A stretch of DNA of 64,000 bases. Origin: Yponomeuta sedellus (Eukaryota; Arthropoda; Insecta; Lepidoptera; Yponomeutidae). How positions within the stretch are numbered: position 1 is the stretch's first letter; every line of letters begins with the position of its first letter. The stretch lies in NCBI GenBank assembly GCA_934045075.1, contig OW203734.1, positions 6,144,516 to 6,208,515 of the forward strand, given 5' to 3'. Shown in pieces: positions 20,719 to 31,087 of the stretch. The position numbers and the translations under genes are program-made. The notes beneath the pieces were generated by a model. That model saw only the letters and a program-made list of their open reading frames with translations. It ran no database searches and was not told the DNA's origin.

Positions 20719-21233
20719 ATAATACTCTTTTTGAGAACCTTTTTGTCCCGTAGGTTATCGGTTTTACAGCAAAATGTTCAGTTCTTCCCTTCCTTACTAA
20801 AGTAATATCTACTAGAGTAAAATTTGTCTGTAAAGAGGACCAAGAGTCCATTAATGTAATGACAATTGCATGAACGCGTCAATTTAATTTGACTGCGGCT
20901 TCACGACCGATTTATCTCCCTTTGTACTGTAATGCGCTACCGGAATCAAGTCACACACTATACAGGCTAAAGTGATTTGTATAAATCAATGTTGAATAAA
21001 ACAATTATGAGCTTGTAAGTAGCTGATTAAATTATTATGTAAGGGAAAGTGCATTGTACCTAGGTAATGTTTAGTAATGTAGCACTTATTTAGTTTTTAA
21101 GATGATTTGAGAAAATATAGTCTGAATGGTGTTTTTCTCGCTGTCTTTTGCGAACTACAATTCGACTCAAAACAGCAATAAAGATAACAAGAAACAGAAA
21201 AAGCACAGTCAACACAAGTAATTAGTTTTATTA
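20719..21233. other. Unassigned region
   Basis: No gene or repeat recognised beyond the 21105-21165 echo of 18.2 kb. Confidence 0.4.
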
Positions 21234-21500
21234 TTATTTATTTAGAGAGTTCTTGTAACTTAACAATACACACCGAATCGTTACAGAACTATAAAGACAA
21301 CCTCTCACAACAAATTCATCCGTCAAAACTTTTATCCCATCCACAAACGAATCACAGTGTGGGGCTGCTTCTAGTAGGGACCTCTGCATCCGATGCGCGC
21401 GCGCAACGGTCGAGAACTGAAGCAGGTTGGTGTCGTACATAGTCACAGAGTTACAGCCGTCGCCGAGGCGACCTATTTTCGTAACATGCGGTTTTGGCAA
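21234..21500 (-). CDS. Hypothetical 88-codon ORF, unrecognised
   Basis: Begins MPKPHVTKIGRLGDGC. Composition looks less biased than the surrounding AT-rich sequence, and the sequence does not belong to any repeat I see elsewhere in the window. No domain, signal peptide or splice structure is evident. It could be a stray exon or chance. Confidence 0.15.
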   Translation of the reverse strand: MPKPHVTKIGRLGDGCNSVTMYDTNLLQFSTVARAHRMQRSLLEAAPHCDSFVDGIKVLTDEFVVRGCLYSSVTIRCVLLSYKNSLNK

Positions 21501-21875
21501 GTGACGCCCACTACAGAACTAAAACACGTGTCACGTCAAAAGTACGTTAAAAAGACTAATGATATCCATTCAAGCTTAACCTTGTAACGGTGCAAACCTC
21601 TTTACACCATTTTTTATATTTCTTTTTCTATCTATCACTTTCAAATATTTAAAATTATGTCACACGTTTTTCGATTTTCCTCATTTTCATCATAACTAGA
21701 CCTCATTCTTCATCATTACTTTACATCTTGACTAGACCTGACTATTTTTACCTGCTTATCCGTTTTTATCCAGTTTTCTGTTTTTATTATAAATATAAAC
21801 TAAATAAAACAGCATTTTCTAAGGTTAACACGAGCACTAGACATAATTAAAACTGTTTTTACTCGAATTCATGGT

Positions 21876-21970
21876 CGTTTATTACATTTTTACAATTTTC
21901 CGACGTTTCGGCACTTTTTCAGGTGGCGTGGTCTCGGATTTCGCGGAAAATTGTAAAAATGTAATAAACG
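21876..21970. repeat. Perfect 26-bp inverted repeat
   Basis: Arms 21876-21901 and 21945-21970 around a 43-bp spacer containing 'cgacgtttcggcactttttc'. This resembles a tiny foldback element or the end of a larger one. Confidence 0.88.
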
Positions 21971-22209
21971 AGCCCCTGAGAATCTATTTCAGGCTGAAAA
22001 CTTCATCAAACCCACATCGAATCAAGTTCGTACCGTACGATAAAGCAGACAGAGCAAAGTTCCATGATTTTTTTCCCAATGTAAAAATGGTGTGGAAACG
22101 GAATGCTACGTAAGCGTCTCGCGTGCCCGATTGCTCCAAATGAAATTTCAATTTGAACGGTTCACACATAGGTACGTGGGGGGCCCCTACTTCGTTACCT
22201 ATTTTTTTT

Positions 22210-22560
22210 TTGAACCCTATTAAACGTATAGGTTGCTGTTGGGGCTGCCTCGATGCTGTAGTGCATCGGGGATGTTTGCCGACGCGCAAACGGATGATTT
22301 CCATGCAATAATCCGAAAACGCTTAGCATCCCTGATGTGCAGGGTGAGGGTCAGTACCAGCAGCCTCCTGAGGATGTTGGCTGATCGGATGGATAGCCCC
22401 ATACAGCGCCACTGGGTGTCAATGCACCTTATGCTGACAAGCATGGGGGGCTGGCTGGGACTAGTCTGTAATACACTGTAAATAGTTTACTACCATAGCA
22501 TAAGTCAAATTGTTACTAACACTATATGGGCTTTGCCTGAAATAAATAAATAATAATTAT
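22210..22560 (+). pseudogene. LINE ORF2 C-terminal remnant with 3' tail
   Basis: The frame at 22233-22481 encodes 'MFADAQTDDFHAIIRKRLAS', then 'ADRMDSPIQRHW' and a stop. This looks like the C-terminal tail of a LINE polymerase (short helix-rich RKR..SLM..VR segment). It is followed by 'atgggctttgcctgaaataa'. 5'-truncated; clade uncertain. Confidence 0.6.
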
Positions 22561-22734
22561 TTAATTGTATAAGTATTTATTTTTAGGTATTTATGTATAT
22601 TATTATTTAAGTATATGTTGCTTACCTATATGTATTTAATTGTATATGTTTTTTTTTTTAGGTATTTAAGTATGTATATTATTATTTAAATATTTGTACC
22701 TTATATCGTAGGTAATTATAAGTAATTAAATCAT

Positions 22735-22890
22735 ATTCTCGCACTCTTTTGCTGTTTCCAAAGGTTGTCTGGAAGAGATCGCTCTTAGCGATAAGACCGC
22801 CAATTGTATAACATTACTTAGATTTAAGAATCATGGTTGTAATATTTTTCTGGTTGTGCAATAAAGTGTTCTCTATCTATCTATCTATAA
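22735..22890 (+). mobile_element. L-d LINE 3' tail
   Basis: 'tctggaagagatcgctctta', 'gcgataagaccgccaattgt' and 'gtgcaataaagtgttctcta' followed by CTAT repeats: a complete example of this 3' end. Confidence 0.75.
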
Positions 22891-22894
22891 TATT

Positions 22895-23100
22895 AATAAA
22901 CCTCCCATTGCAGGGCACAGGCCTTCTCTCAGAGAAAGAGTATGAGCTTCAATACACCGTGGATCGGAAATTTCGAGGGCTGAGGTATTTGAACAACTGA
23001 GACACTTAGGTTTCCTCACGATGTTTTCTTTCACCGTTAGCGAGTGGTACTGCTACTATAGCTTCACAAATGTACGTAATGTACGTCACTTTTTGAGGAC
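22895..23100 (+). mobile_element. K repeat copy
   Basis: 'gcagggcacaggccttctct', 'ctgaggtatttgaacaac', 'ctcacgatgttttctttcac', 'acaaatgtacgtaa' in order. Confidence 0.75.
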
Positions 23101-23164
23101 ACCATAAGTACCTCTACCTGTCTCTCAAAATTACCGGTGAACGCGTCAACTTGTCCAACATTGT

Positions 23165-23260
23165 ATAGAATCAAGCGTAACTTTGCGGAAATCCATAATA
23201 GCATTAAAAAGTGATAATTACTTTGCTAATTTCCGCCAAAAATCCCACAAGCACCATACG
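23165..23260 (-). mobile_element. H repeat copy
   Basis: 'aatcaagcgtaactttgcgg' and 'gataattactttgctaattt' match the complement of 49.25-49.39 kb. Confidence 0.65.
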
Positions 23261-23459
23261 GTTAGTTAATGCAACTTTTCAAGCAGAAGCAAGACATGAA
23301 CACTCAGGCATCCTCAGGCTCCCAAGTTAGAGGTGAAACGCGTCGCGTGTTTTCTCACACAAGGATTGGTATCGGTGGTGGTGTGTTCGTGTCTTATTGT
23401 CGCTGCCTCTACGTACTACAGAGAGTTTTGTAAAGCGGTTCAAAACACTGATGCTGGTG

Positions 23460-23605
23460 AGCCGCCCATTAGCTCAGTTGAAAGAGCGCTGGCACGGATA
23501 GCCAGAGATCGCGGGTTCGAATACCGGCATGGGTGGAATTTTTAGCCTCTAAATAGGTTTTTTAAAATTGTCCTTAACACGGGTTAGTGCATTAAAAAGA
23601 ATATA
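23460..23605 (+). mobile_element. SINE-A copy
   Basis: tRNA-like core at 23461-23536 with box A 'tagctcagttgaaagagc' and box B 'gggttcgaataccggc', then 'tttttagcctctaaatag' and 'cattaaaaagaata'. Confidence 0.85.
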
Positions 23606-23607
23606 AT

Positions 23608-23866
23608 GAAGTGACAGATTCGAATCACTCGGTTCGACTAGGCCAGGCGCGCTTCTGTTCTTCTGACAGAACGTCTCTGGTTGTCATATCGTTATCAACC
23701 CTTGTATGTCCCCACTGCTGGGGCACGGGTCTCTTCCTGCATCGCAAGAAGGTTAGGCCATACTCCACCACGGGGGCCAAGTCCGGGTTGGTGGAGGATT
23801 GTAAGACAGTGTCGGGCCTTACTGTCAGAAGTTATCAGGCCGCCCATAAGGCCTCTCTGTCATATA
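23608..23866 (-). mobile_element. S5 SINE pieces
   Basis: 23608-23652 is the inverted 5S-like head ('gattcgaatcactcggttcg'). 23690-23866 is the tail and body of an S5 in the same orientation. In a complete element these would lie in the opposite order, so either two insertions or a rearrangement is present. Confidence 0.7.
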
Positions 23867-24205
23867 TGAATGGATAATTTTTTTGAGTAGGCTCCCCGCT
23901 ATACCTACAGCGGAGTTATAAAATCTTCCGTCGATTCCACACTATTCAACATTCACAACTTGTTTTACTCCGTGTGCCGGCTATATTGATTTGTTTTCAT
24001 ACAAAGGAGTAACAGTAGATAACGTTTGCGTGGCTTAGTGAAGATAGACACTCTTTGTGGAATATATTGCGGTGTTATATGATAAATGTTATATGAAAAA
24101 TTTTATATGAAAAATGTACGCGTGTTGAGTCTCACGATTGGTTACTACACGAAATTCTTTCGTTTGCTACAATTATTTTTTGAACTGGAGAAATACTAGA
24201 CTTAG
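23867..24205. other. Unassigned AT-rich spacer
   Basis: No gene or repeat recognised. Confidence 0.4.
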
Positions 24206-24207
24206 AC

Positions 24208-24350
24208 CTACCAGCGGTTTCTCGTACACTAACAAGCTACTAATTTTCTGTTAACTATAGTCAGTAGTTTTTTCGTACTCAGTTTGGCCAATTAATAAGA
24301 GACAGTAAATTGATACAGCGTTTTTTAGTCAAGAAATTGACTAAAAAACT
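24208..24350 (+). mobile_element. Foldback MITE-like fragment
   Basis: 'ggtttctcgtacactaacaa' and 'tctgttaactatagtcagta' match the left half of the foldback unit at 40.63 kb. A 13-bp hairpin (gttttttagtcaa) closes the 3' side. Confidence 0.5.
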
Positions 24351-24384
24351 CTAGAACCATCTTGCTCTTCCAATCGAACAGGTT

Positions 24385-24540
24385 CTGGACATACTTCGAC
24401 CAAATAGGGAATGTATAAGAAAAGGACAAGATAAAAAGTACCCGAACTCGGAGTGCATGCAAAGACTAATGAATGTTGATGAAGCGTAGGTGATCCGTCA
24501 GGATCGTGGCAAGTAGCATTCCCTCTGGGATACAAGCGTG
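24385..24540 (+). mobile_element. L-b LINE 3' fragment
   Basis: 'acttcgaccaaatagg', 'gcatgcaaagactaatgaat' and 'atccgtcaggatcgtggcaa' match the coding tail at 17.03 kb, with stops. Confidence 0.6.
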
Positions 24541-24549
24541 AGTTTTGAG

Positions 24550-24710
24550 TAGTGGTGCCGGTTTCTCGTTCATAAGGTCGCGGGTCGAATCCCAGCACGT
24601 ACCAATGAATTTTTTCGCATTTACGTACATTTGTCAAGTTGTAGGAGCAATACCATGCTAATTATGAAGGAAAACATCGTGAGGAAGCCTTAGTGTCAGA
24701 GGTATTTATC
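24550..24710 (+). mobile_element. SINE-C-like fragment
   Basis: A box-B-like 'cgcgggtcgaatcccagc' is followed by 'acgtacatttgtcaa', 'gaaggaaaacatcgtgagga': the SINE-C/K shared middle part, degraded. Confidence 0.5.
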
Positions 24711-24834
24711 TCTTTAGCGCAAGTGATTTGTACACATATTTATTATTTTATTATTTATATTTACACAATGGCCCAGCTATGAGGCCAAGCGCGGAAATCT
24801 CAGTCCAATTAGAACTCTTTTTTATGTAGCCTCT

Positions 24835-24910
24835 AATATACGTCCCACTGCAAGGCACAGGCCTTCTCTTAGAAAGAGAGATAGTGTGGGCTTACTTACC
24901 ACGCGTGCTC
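24835..24910 (+). mobile_element. K repeat head fragment
   Basis: 'cccactgcaaggcacaggcc' and 'cttacttaccacgcgtg', cut by the adjoining L-a tail. Confidence 0.6.
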
Positions 24911-25170
24911 TTCTTCTTCTTCAGGCTATATTAGTCCACTGCTGGACATAGCCCTCCCCTAATGAGCGCCATAGCACAAGGTTGTGCCATCATTAGGGGG
25001 TAATGCCCATAATCCCCACGCTGGGCATGCGGGTTGGGGATCGCAGTTTGGTAGAATTGTACTTCAGGGGGCGCTGCTGCCCACCCCCCGGTTTGTTTCC
25101 CTTAGTCGCCTTTTACGACACCCGCGGGAAGAATTCGGGTTGGTGCTATTCTCTAGGCCGACACCACCAG
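24908..25170 (-). mobile_element. L-a LINE 3' end
   Basis: 'cttcttcttcaggctatatt' to 'gcgggaagaattcgggttgg'. K sequence resumes with 'tacgcgtgctcactgtgag' (25171), so this tail was inserted into a K copy. Confidence 0.75.
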
Positions 25171-25174
25171 TACG

Positions 25175-25955
25175 CGTGCTCACTGTGAGAAAATTATAAA
25201 TAAAGTAAAGAATCAACTGTTAGGCGGTACATAGTTCGCTGGGTCAGCTAGTTATTAACCCTTAACCAAACAATGTACTTTATAGGACCACATTAAATTG
25301 AACCCTATCAACTTGAAATAAAGTCCAAAACCAATGAAAAATTCACACATGCCTGATTAAGGGTGGAAAAAAAAAATCTTCGTCTTGTCTTTTCGGTGAC
25401 AAACCAATAATATTTTATTGGCCCAGACTCCGCCACGCGCACATCCGCTTCCGAGGCCTTTTGCAAGTCGTCACGAATGCAGAAATTTTGGCACAAGGGA
25501 CATGCGTTAAATGTTTCATTGTTTGTGGGGAGGCACCGCAAAAAAATGGTTAAGCAGCCCCATTTACATAGGTTGCTTCTGCATTTGCCAACCTGAGTTC
25601 TTAGCCTATTATTTATTGCGCAAAACACATATTATTTGGTACAAAAGCGTCCCTACTGCTAAGTAGCATTATGTAACCGTCAACTTTTGTTTTATAGATA
25701 AAGGCTGGGTGCGTAGTGCAATACTGGGTAGTGTAATACTAAATGCTGGGAGGAGCATTAAACATTAATAATACAAAGGATCTTAAATATACATAATCTT
25801 CTTAATAATTATGTATGTAAAACAAAGCCGGGTTCGTTCGAACACTTATATCTCGACAAAGGTTGGACCGATTTTTATTGCTTTTGACTTTTTGTATTTG
25901 TCTTCGTCCCAAATAGAAGAATAACCGTTAAAACATATGAAAATATCAATCGGTA
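25175..25955. other. Unassigned region
   Basis: 25285-25365 resembles the duplicated unit at 37.67 kb ('gtccaaaaccaatgaaaaat'). The minus-strand ORF 25308-25628 (106 codons, several Cys) has no clear zinc-finger spacing and overlaps that repeat. Confidence 0.4.
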
Positions 25956-25969
25956 CTCGTATACAGTTG

Positions 25970-26165
25970 GCGATAAGACCGCCAATTGTATACGGTAAAA
26001 CTTAGATTAAAACTTAGCCTTTTTTTTGTATTTTGTTTTCTGGCACACACCAGGAAACAAAATACAATAGAAGGCTAAATTTTATTCCTTTTCTATTTAA
26101 AATTTTATTGTATTTATTATATTATTATATTGTATTGTATTGTACACACAATAAAGAGTTCTAAT
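25970..26165 (+). mobile_element. L-d LINE 3' tail
   Basis: 'ggcgataagaccgccaattg' to 'tacacacaataaagagttct'. Confidence 0.6.
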
Positions 26166-26610
26166 ACAATAACAATTATATTAGATCTAATGTACGAGTA
26201 TATAAGTCGCGGGAGGAAGCTAGTTTAGACTTATATGTGATTGTGTTGTGTGAATGTTTTTTTTTTAATATTTTTTTTTATTGAAGGTTTGGTACACCAA
26301 GTGACCATGTCACCTTCGTAGGGACTACAATTACCTTAATCGAAATAACATAGGTATTTACACAAATAAAAACTAAATTCTAGCTTGCAAACCAAATCTA
26401 ATTAATTTGTACAACTTTCTTGCATCGTTTGACTTACCTTTAGGGTCAGACAATGCAACATTACATGTGTCAACGTCAGAAAATAGTGTATTATTATATA
26501 TTTGGCTTCTTTGAGGCTCCGTTCTGATACATTCCAATAGTAAGTGGTACACATCTTCGATAACATTACATTCTGAACAGTTTGGAGAGAGTGTGCAAAA
26601 TTGGTGTGAA
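26166..26610. other. Unassigned AT-rich region
   Basis: No gene recognised. Confidence 0.4.
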
Positions 26611-26617
26611 TGTTATT

Positions 26618-26700
26618 TACTAATGGCCCGAAGACAGTGTCTTACATTTTACATTGGCATTCCGCAAACAGAATGTAATTTTTTTAATCCTAAAAAAAAT
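26618..26700 (+). mobile_element. L-e LINE tail scrap
   Basis: 'ctaatggcccgaagacagtg' and 'ccgcaaacagaatgtaattt' match the L-e end. Confidence 0.55.
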
Positions 26701-26761
26701 ATTTCGCATTATATTTATCTTTTAGAAAATACTTCAGGAAATAAAAAACAGTACACATTCC

Positions 26762-26945
26762 AAAAACCGATTTAGAGGCTAAAAATTTCACCCATGCCGG
26801 GATTCGAACCCGCAACCTCTGGCTATCCGTGCAGAGGTTTGCGGGTTCGAATCCCGGCATGGGTGAAATTTTTAGCCTCTAAATTGGTTTTTAAATTTGT
26901 CCTTAGCACGGGTTAGTGCATTAAAAATAAAAATAGTATAACAGT
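26762..26945. mobile_element. SINE-A fold-back copy
   Basis: Minus-oriented arm 26762-26820 and plus-oriented arm 26833-26892 are reverse complements apart from a one-base indel and one mismatch. The 12-nt spacer ('ggctatccgtgc') is part of the anticodon arm. The plus arm continues to the family 3' end by 26945. Confidence 0.9.
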
Positions 26946-27279
26946 ACACATTTGTTCTTAATTTTTAATAATAATAATTACTTTACATTTACAGATTGGG
27001 TACATTTGATATATTATTAATTAACAATTATGCTAATTGTACTGTAATTGTAATTTCAATATTTATATAGTTCATGACACTTCTAATTTTCAAACAATTT
27101 AAATAATTTTCAATAAAATAAAACTCAGCGATCTTAAACCTGACTGAACACCAAATGTAAAAAAGTACTTATGGTCTACAAATAAATGCTTTATACTTAC
27201 ACTTATATACGTTTTATAAAAAAATACCAAAAATACACAAAACCTCGTGTTTCGTGAAACTGTTCAATGATAAGGAAGA
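26946..27279. other. Unassigned AT-rich spacer
   Basis: Nothing recognised. Confidence 0.4.
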
Positions 27280-27390
27280 TAGAAATTGCTCTAAGCAATA
27301 AGGCCGCCAATTGTACTCTATCTTTGTAATTATGTTTTGTTTGTTTTTTCCTGGTGTATAATAAAGAATATTCTTATCTTATCTTATAAG
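27280..27390 (+). mobile_element. L-d LINE 3' tail
   Basis: 'gctctaagcaataaggccgc' and 'gtataataaagaatattctt'. Confidence 0.65.
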
Positions 27391-27668
27391 GAAGTCTCTT
27401 CAAAGATTATAAAGGACCAAAACGGAGCACAAACGAGTCCCATAATGACATAGTATCATCGACTGCTACTAAATATTTAGTACGGGAACGACGAAACTCC
27501 GTGTCGTAACAAATGACAATAAAAGTAACGGAGGCGACACAATAGAACAAAGTTTTATTCCCCTCGTAATGGAGCGCGTCGTCGACGGAACGGTCTTGAA
27601 CGCTTTGGGTCCTTATATTGACTCCTAGAGACCCCTAGACGGTTATTATTTTGACCCTTAAAAGCTAG
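27391..27668. other. Unassigned spacer
   Basis: Nothing recognised. Confidence 0.35.
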
Positions 27669-27669
27669 C

Positions 27670-27845
27670 TAAGCTAGAGGGGTAGGCAGAGACCAGGGAC
27701 TGCCACTTGCCAAGATCCTGACAGATCACCTTCGCTTCATCAACGTTCATAAGTCGTTGCATGCACGCACGCCGGTACCGGGTACTTTTTATCTTCCCCT
27801 TTGCTAATACATCCCCTATTTGGTCGATGTATATCCGTCTATAAT
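27670..27845 (-). mobile_element. L-b LINE 3' fragment
   Basis: 'ggggtaggcagagaccaggg', 'ccaagatcctgacagatcac' and 'cccctatttggtcgatgtat': the complement of the L-b coding tail. Confidence 0.65.
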
Positions 27846-28084
27846 TATTATTTTAAAATAATGTTCCAGGTACTGTAGCGTCTGAGTGATCTATTAACAG
27901 TTTTCACCCACCTAGTGTGGGGGAGGTGCCCCTGGACGTTGTATAAATGGCATTGTTTATGTAAAGGCCAGAGTTTTTATTGTGTTTATAATAGATTCAT
28001 GACTCACGTGCTTATCGTTATGTAATAAGTCAATAATAATAATGTACAAATGCAACTAATCTGCCAATATGATTCGATTACATT

Positions 28085-28155
28085 AGAAAATTCTTTATTA
28101 CACAATAAGCATATTTGTACAAAGGCGAGGATAATACTAATGAGAATTCTAGCTG
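28085..28155 (-). mobile_element. L-c LINE 3' tail
   Basis: 'ttagaaaattctttattaca', 'caataagcatatttgtacaa', 'aggcgaggataatact', as at 59.42 kb. Confidence 0.65.
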
Positions 28156-28900
28156 AGCTTGAATCAATATAAACTAAAACAAACATTCCTTCGCATGAGC
28201 TCAAAACACTGTTTTGTGCAAGCTCTCCGGTCCAAATCTGTCGGAACTGGAAACTTCTCGATTGTTGGAGACGGGAAGTATTCGAGATGCTCTCGGTTCA
28301 TTATTCGCAACATTGACGTACAATCGGGAAGAGAAGTGGATTGCCGATAGTAGTGGCTATTGCGAACGACGTCCTTAGAAACTTGTATACTGTCGACATT
28401 TTTAATCATCTGCTTTTTAGGGCCCCTATTAGTACGCCTAGGATGTTTGTCTGTTTATCTGAGTTATAAAGGCCTTTGTCGTGCACCATAATAGGTCATC
28501 GGCATTATATTTAAGCACACCCTTGAAGTATTAAATACCTGTGTAGTTCACAATTAAAATTAACGAACGAATGAGTGAATGAATTTGTGAAAAAAGTCAC
28601 GATTCGATTACTTCATATTTGCATCAAAGCGCCTGCGACGATAGCGCGATATGTGGATTCACAACGGATTTCGGCATATTTCAATCTCAAAGAAAAAGCG
28701 TCTGATATCTTAAAAATTTATTGTTTTAGAGGAACATTTTTTACACCCTTAAACACCAGTTATAAAACGTTTCAAATTCAATTAAAAAACGAAATGCAAA
28801 ACGTCTTTGCCCAGAAGTTGGACTCTAAATAGGCTAATTTAAAAAAAGGCCGACCGCATAACAAACGTTTTAGTTTTAAAGTTATCGACTGATTCGAATA
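28156..28900. other. Unassigned region with short ORFs
   Basis: Opposed ORFs at 28159-28409 and an 85-codon plus ORF at 28575-28832 (begins MNEFVKKVTIRLLHIC) show no known motif. I see no splice or repeat context that supports them. Confidence 0.3.
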
Positions 28901-28904
28901 ATAC

Positions 28905-29025
28905 ACCCGCCACCGTGCGTGCATACAACAACTAATGAATTTTGATGAACCAAAAAAGGCTTGTCAGTATCGTGTTAATTGGGTAACCGTGGTGTCTGCC
29001 TTCCCCTCTAGGTCACAGACGTCAT
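28905..29025 (+). mobile_element. L-b LINE 3' fragment
   Basis: 'gcatacaacaactaatgaat' and 'gtctgccttcccctctaggt', strongly degraded. Confidence 0.5.
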
Positions 29026-29034
29026 CTTTAGTTA

Positions 29035-29660
29035 TATTATCTCAAAACCTAATTGTCGCAGGTCTCCTACTAAATGGTCTGACAACCTGGTTACGGTGGC
29101 GGGGAGTCGCTTGATGTGGACGGCACAAGACCTGGAAGCTTGGAAAACCCTAAGGGAGCCCTTGACAACTTGCTTATAGTAGCGGGGAGACGCGGACGGC
29201 ACATGGCCGGATTGCTTTGAAAACCACGAGGGAGGCCTTGACAACTTGCTTATGGTAGCGGCGAGTAACTGGATGCGGACGGCACATGACCGGGAAGCTT
29301 GGAAAAACATGAGAGAGGCCTTGACAACTTGCTCATGGTAGCGGGGAGTCGCTGGATGCGGCCGGCACAACACCGGGAAGCTTGGAAAACTATGAGGGAG
29401 GCCTTGATCACTTGCTTATGGTAGCGAGGAGTCGCTGGATGCGGACGGGACAAGACCGGGAAGCTTGGAAAACCATGGAGAGGCCTTGACAACTTGCTTA
29501 AGGTAGCGGGGAGTCGCTGGATGCGGACGGCACAAGACCGGGAAGTTTGGAAAACCATGGGGAGGCGGCTTGAAAACCTGGTTACGTTGGCGGGGTGTCG
29601 CTGAATGCGGCACACGTCTGGGAACCTTCAATAACCATGAGGGAAACCTACATCCTGCAG
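29035..29660. repeat. 83-bp minisatellite, about seven units
   Basis: The landmark 'ccttgacaacttgctta' or variants starts near 29079, 29161, 29237, 29320, 29403, 29485 and 29569, giving spacings of 76-84 bp. Because 83 is not a multiple of three, the minus strand stays open in three frames. The Arg/Pro/Ser-rich ORFs (29032-29670) are repeat artefacts. It is more GC-rich than its surroundings. Confidence 0.93.
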
Positions 29661-30394
29661 TGGGCCACATGGCTGATGATGATATGGATGAAGTGAAACA
29701 AAAGGCGGCTAAGTTTTCGATTGACGATCAACCAATTAGAACTATTAACAATTCAAATAACAATCAATGGAGCAAAATTGTTCACTGTGCCAATAGCGCA
29801 TAACTAATTGCGGTACTGGCAACCGCAACTTCGATTAGTCAATAGGCTATTTGACAGGTTTCTGAAAACCAACTCAGATTTTTCGTTCGTGTTTAATAAG
29901 TGCACAGAAACTGATAATGTGAAAATCATTCGTGTATTTTTTCTTAAAAAAATCAAATATAAATTAACTTTGCGGGAGCCAATATCAATCGCCGATTTAC
30001 ATAGATAGATAGGTAACACTTTATTGGACAACCAGAAGAAGAATCCAACCATGATTTAATACATTTTAAGCTTTAAGATAAGCAAACTTCCTGTTCACAG
30101 CAGCACTACACTTTAACTGAAAATAAATGCTTCTACTATTACTTTTAAAACAAACCGCCAAAACGCTACATTGAGCACTATGGCGTCGCACAGGAATTAG
30201 TGACGTCACTGGCCAGTAAACGAACAAACGTCAAGTCAACTCTCGGATTTTTGGATCGTTATTTTTACTGACCTGTGACATCATCATGGATTCGCACAAT
30301 TCTGACCGTTCTCGATAAAATTGCTAAATTTGCTAAAATTGCTGCAAAACTATCAAGTTTTATCCTGTTATGTTTGCATAAATGATCTATATTG
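29661..30394. other. Unassigned region
   Basis: Contains an L-d-like scrap at 30005-30050 (minus; 'gtaacactttattggacaac') and a possible CRE-like 'tgacgtca' near 30202. No gene recognised. Confidence 0.4.
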
Positions 30395-30690
30395 TATTAT
30401 ATTATTGTACTTTATTGCACACGAAATATTTAACAGGACATTGCATAAGAAATAACATGTATCTACAAAGGCGAGTTTATCTTAACGAGTTCGAATCCCG
30501 GCTGGGAACAAAAAAAAAACCCCAGGTCTTGGATGTTTACATGTTTGTGATGTCGTTGTTTCTGGTTCCCACGACACAGGGTATCCTAGTGTGGGGCCAG
30601 AAGCAATGTATGTGCCTGTATGTAAATGTTATGTTATTTTATGTTATGTTATGTTATCTCTCTGAAAGAGATTTCTTTCAGCAAACCCTA
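30395..30690. mobile_element. LINE tail invaded by SINE-B
   Basis: 30395-30478 ('tttattgcacacgaaatatt' etc.) and 30656-30690 ('ctctgaaagagatttctttc') are parts of one tail also seen at 11.76-12.04 kb. SINE-B sits between them, and 'ttatct' borders both sides. Confidence 0.6.
30486..30655 (+). mobile_element. SINE-B, 5'-truncated copy
   Basis: Starts in box B ('gagttcgaatcccggctggg'), then an A-run and 'caggtcttggatgtttacat' through 'gtatgtgcctgtatgtaaat' and a TTATG repeat. Confidence 0.8.
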
Positions 30691-30939
30691 GAGAGTCGGA
30701 GTAGCAGTAAAAAGCGGGTCTATTTCTTTAGTTGAAATGCCTTAAAGAGATTTTGAAACTCATACTTGATACAAATATACATGTGGCAACATTGTAATTA
30801 TCGTTCACTCACGGGCACGATGGATTTCCATCGATTGACCGCTCACTCATTCAATTCAATCATTCACTCGGTAACTCGGTCAATCGTTCTTCTCTCCGCT
30901 ACGTCTGTGACAGCAGGACGTGCTCGTGGGATTTTTGGT

Positions 30940-30945
30940 TATAAA
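30940..30945 (+). promoter_or_regulatory. TATA box in the 5' LTR
   Basis: TATAAA in 'tggttataaagagac', about 75 bp before the AATAAA. Suited to driving the genomic RNA of the element. Confidence 0.65.
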
Positions 30946-31019
30946 GAGACGCTATAACCTCAGGTGAATAGGAAACTGTTTCTGATTGTCATTGTATTTG
31001 CTGTTGTGTGCTGGTGTGA

Positions 31020-31025
31020 AATAAA
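31020..31025 (+). promoter_or_regulatory. Polyadenylation signal within the LTR
   Basis: AATAAA in 'gtgaaataaaagcc'. In the 3' LTR the same signal would end the transcript. Confidence 0.6.
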
Positions 31026-31077
31026 AGCCTTAATTTTGTAAAGAGACTGACGTTATTGACGCCGCCATCCTCTAAAG

Positions 31078-31087
31078 TGGTGACCCC
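31078..31087 (+). promoter_or_regulatory. Primer-binding site, tRNA-Trp type
   Basis: TGGTGACCCC starts 2 nt after the LTR and matches the complement of the 3' end of insect tRNA-Trp including CCA. Pairing is lost after 10 nt (the next bases are TGACAG rather than GACGTG). Confidence 0.8.

Larger units (their letters stand above)
30782..31075 (+). repeat. 5' LTR, 294 bp
   Basis: Starts TGTGGCAACATTG and ends CCATCCTCTAA. Same length and sequence as the 3' LTR at 36640-36933. Contains TATAAA (30940-30945) and AATAAA (31020-31025). Confidence 0.96.

Noticed and set aside
23461..23540. Possible functional tRNA gene (box A, box B, cloverleaf)
   Set aside because: No T33 in the anticodon loop, box B changed, and the same core recurs in about a dozen dispersed copies with a common tail: a SINE.
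29032..29670. Minus-strand ORFs rich in Arg, Pro and Ser
   Set aside because: Produced by the 83-bp minisatellite in three frames; no codon conservation between frames.
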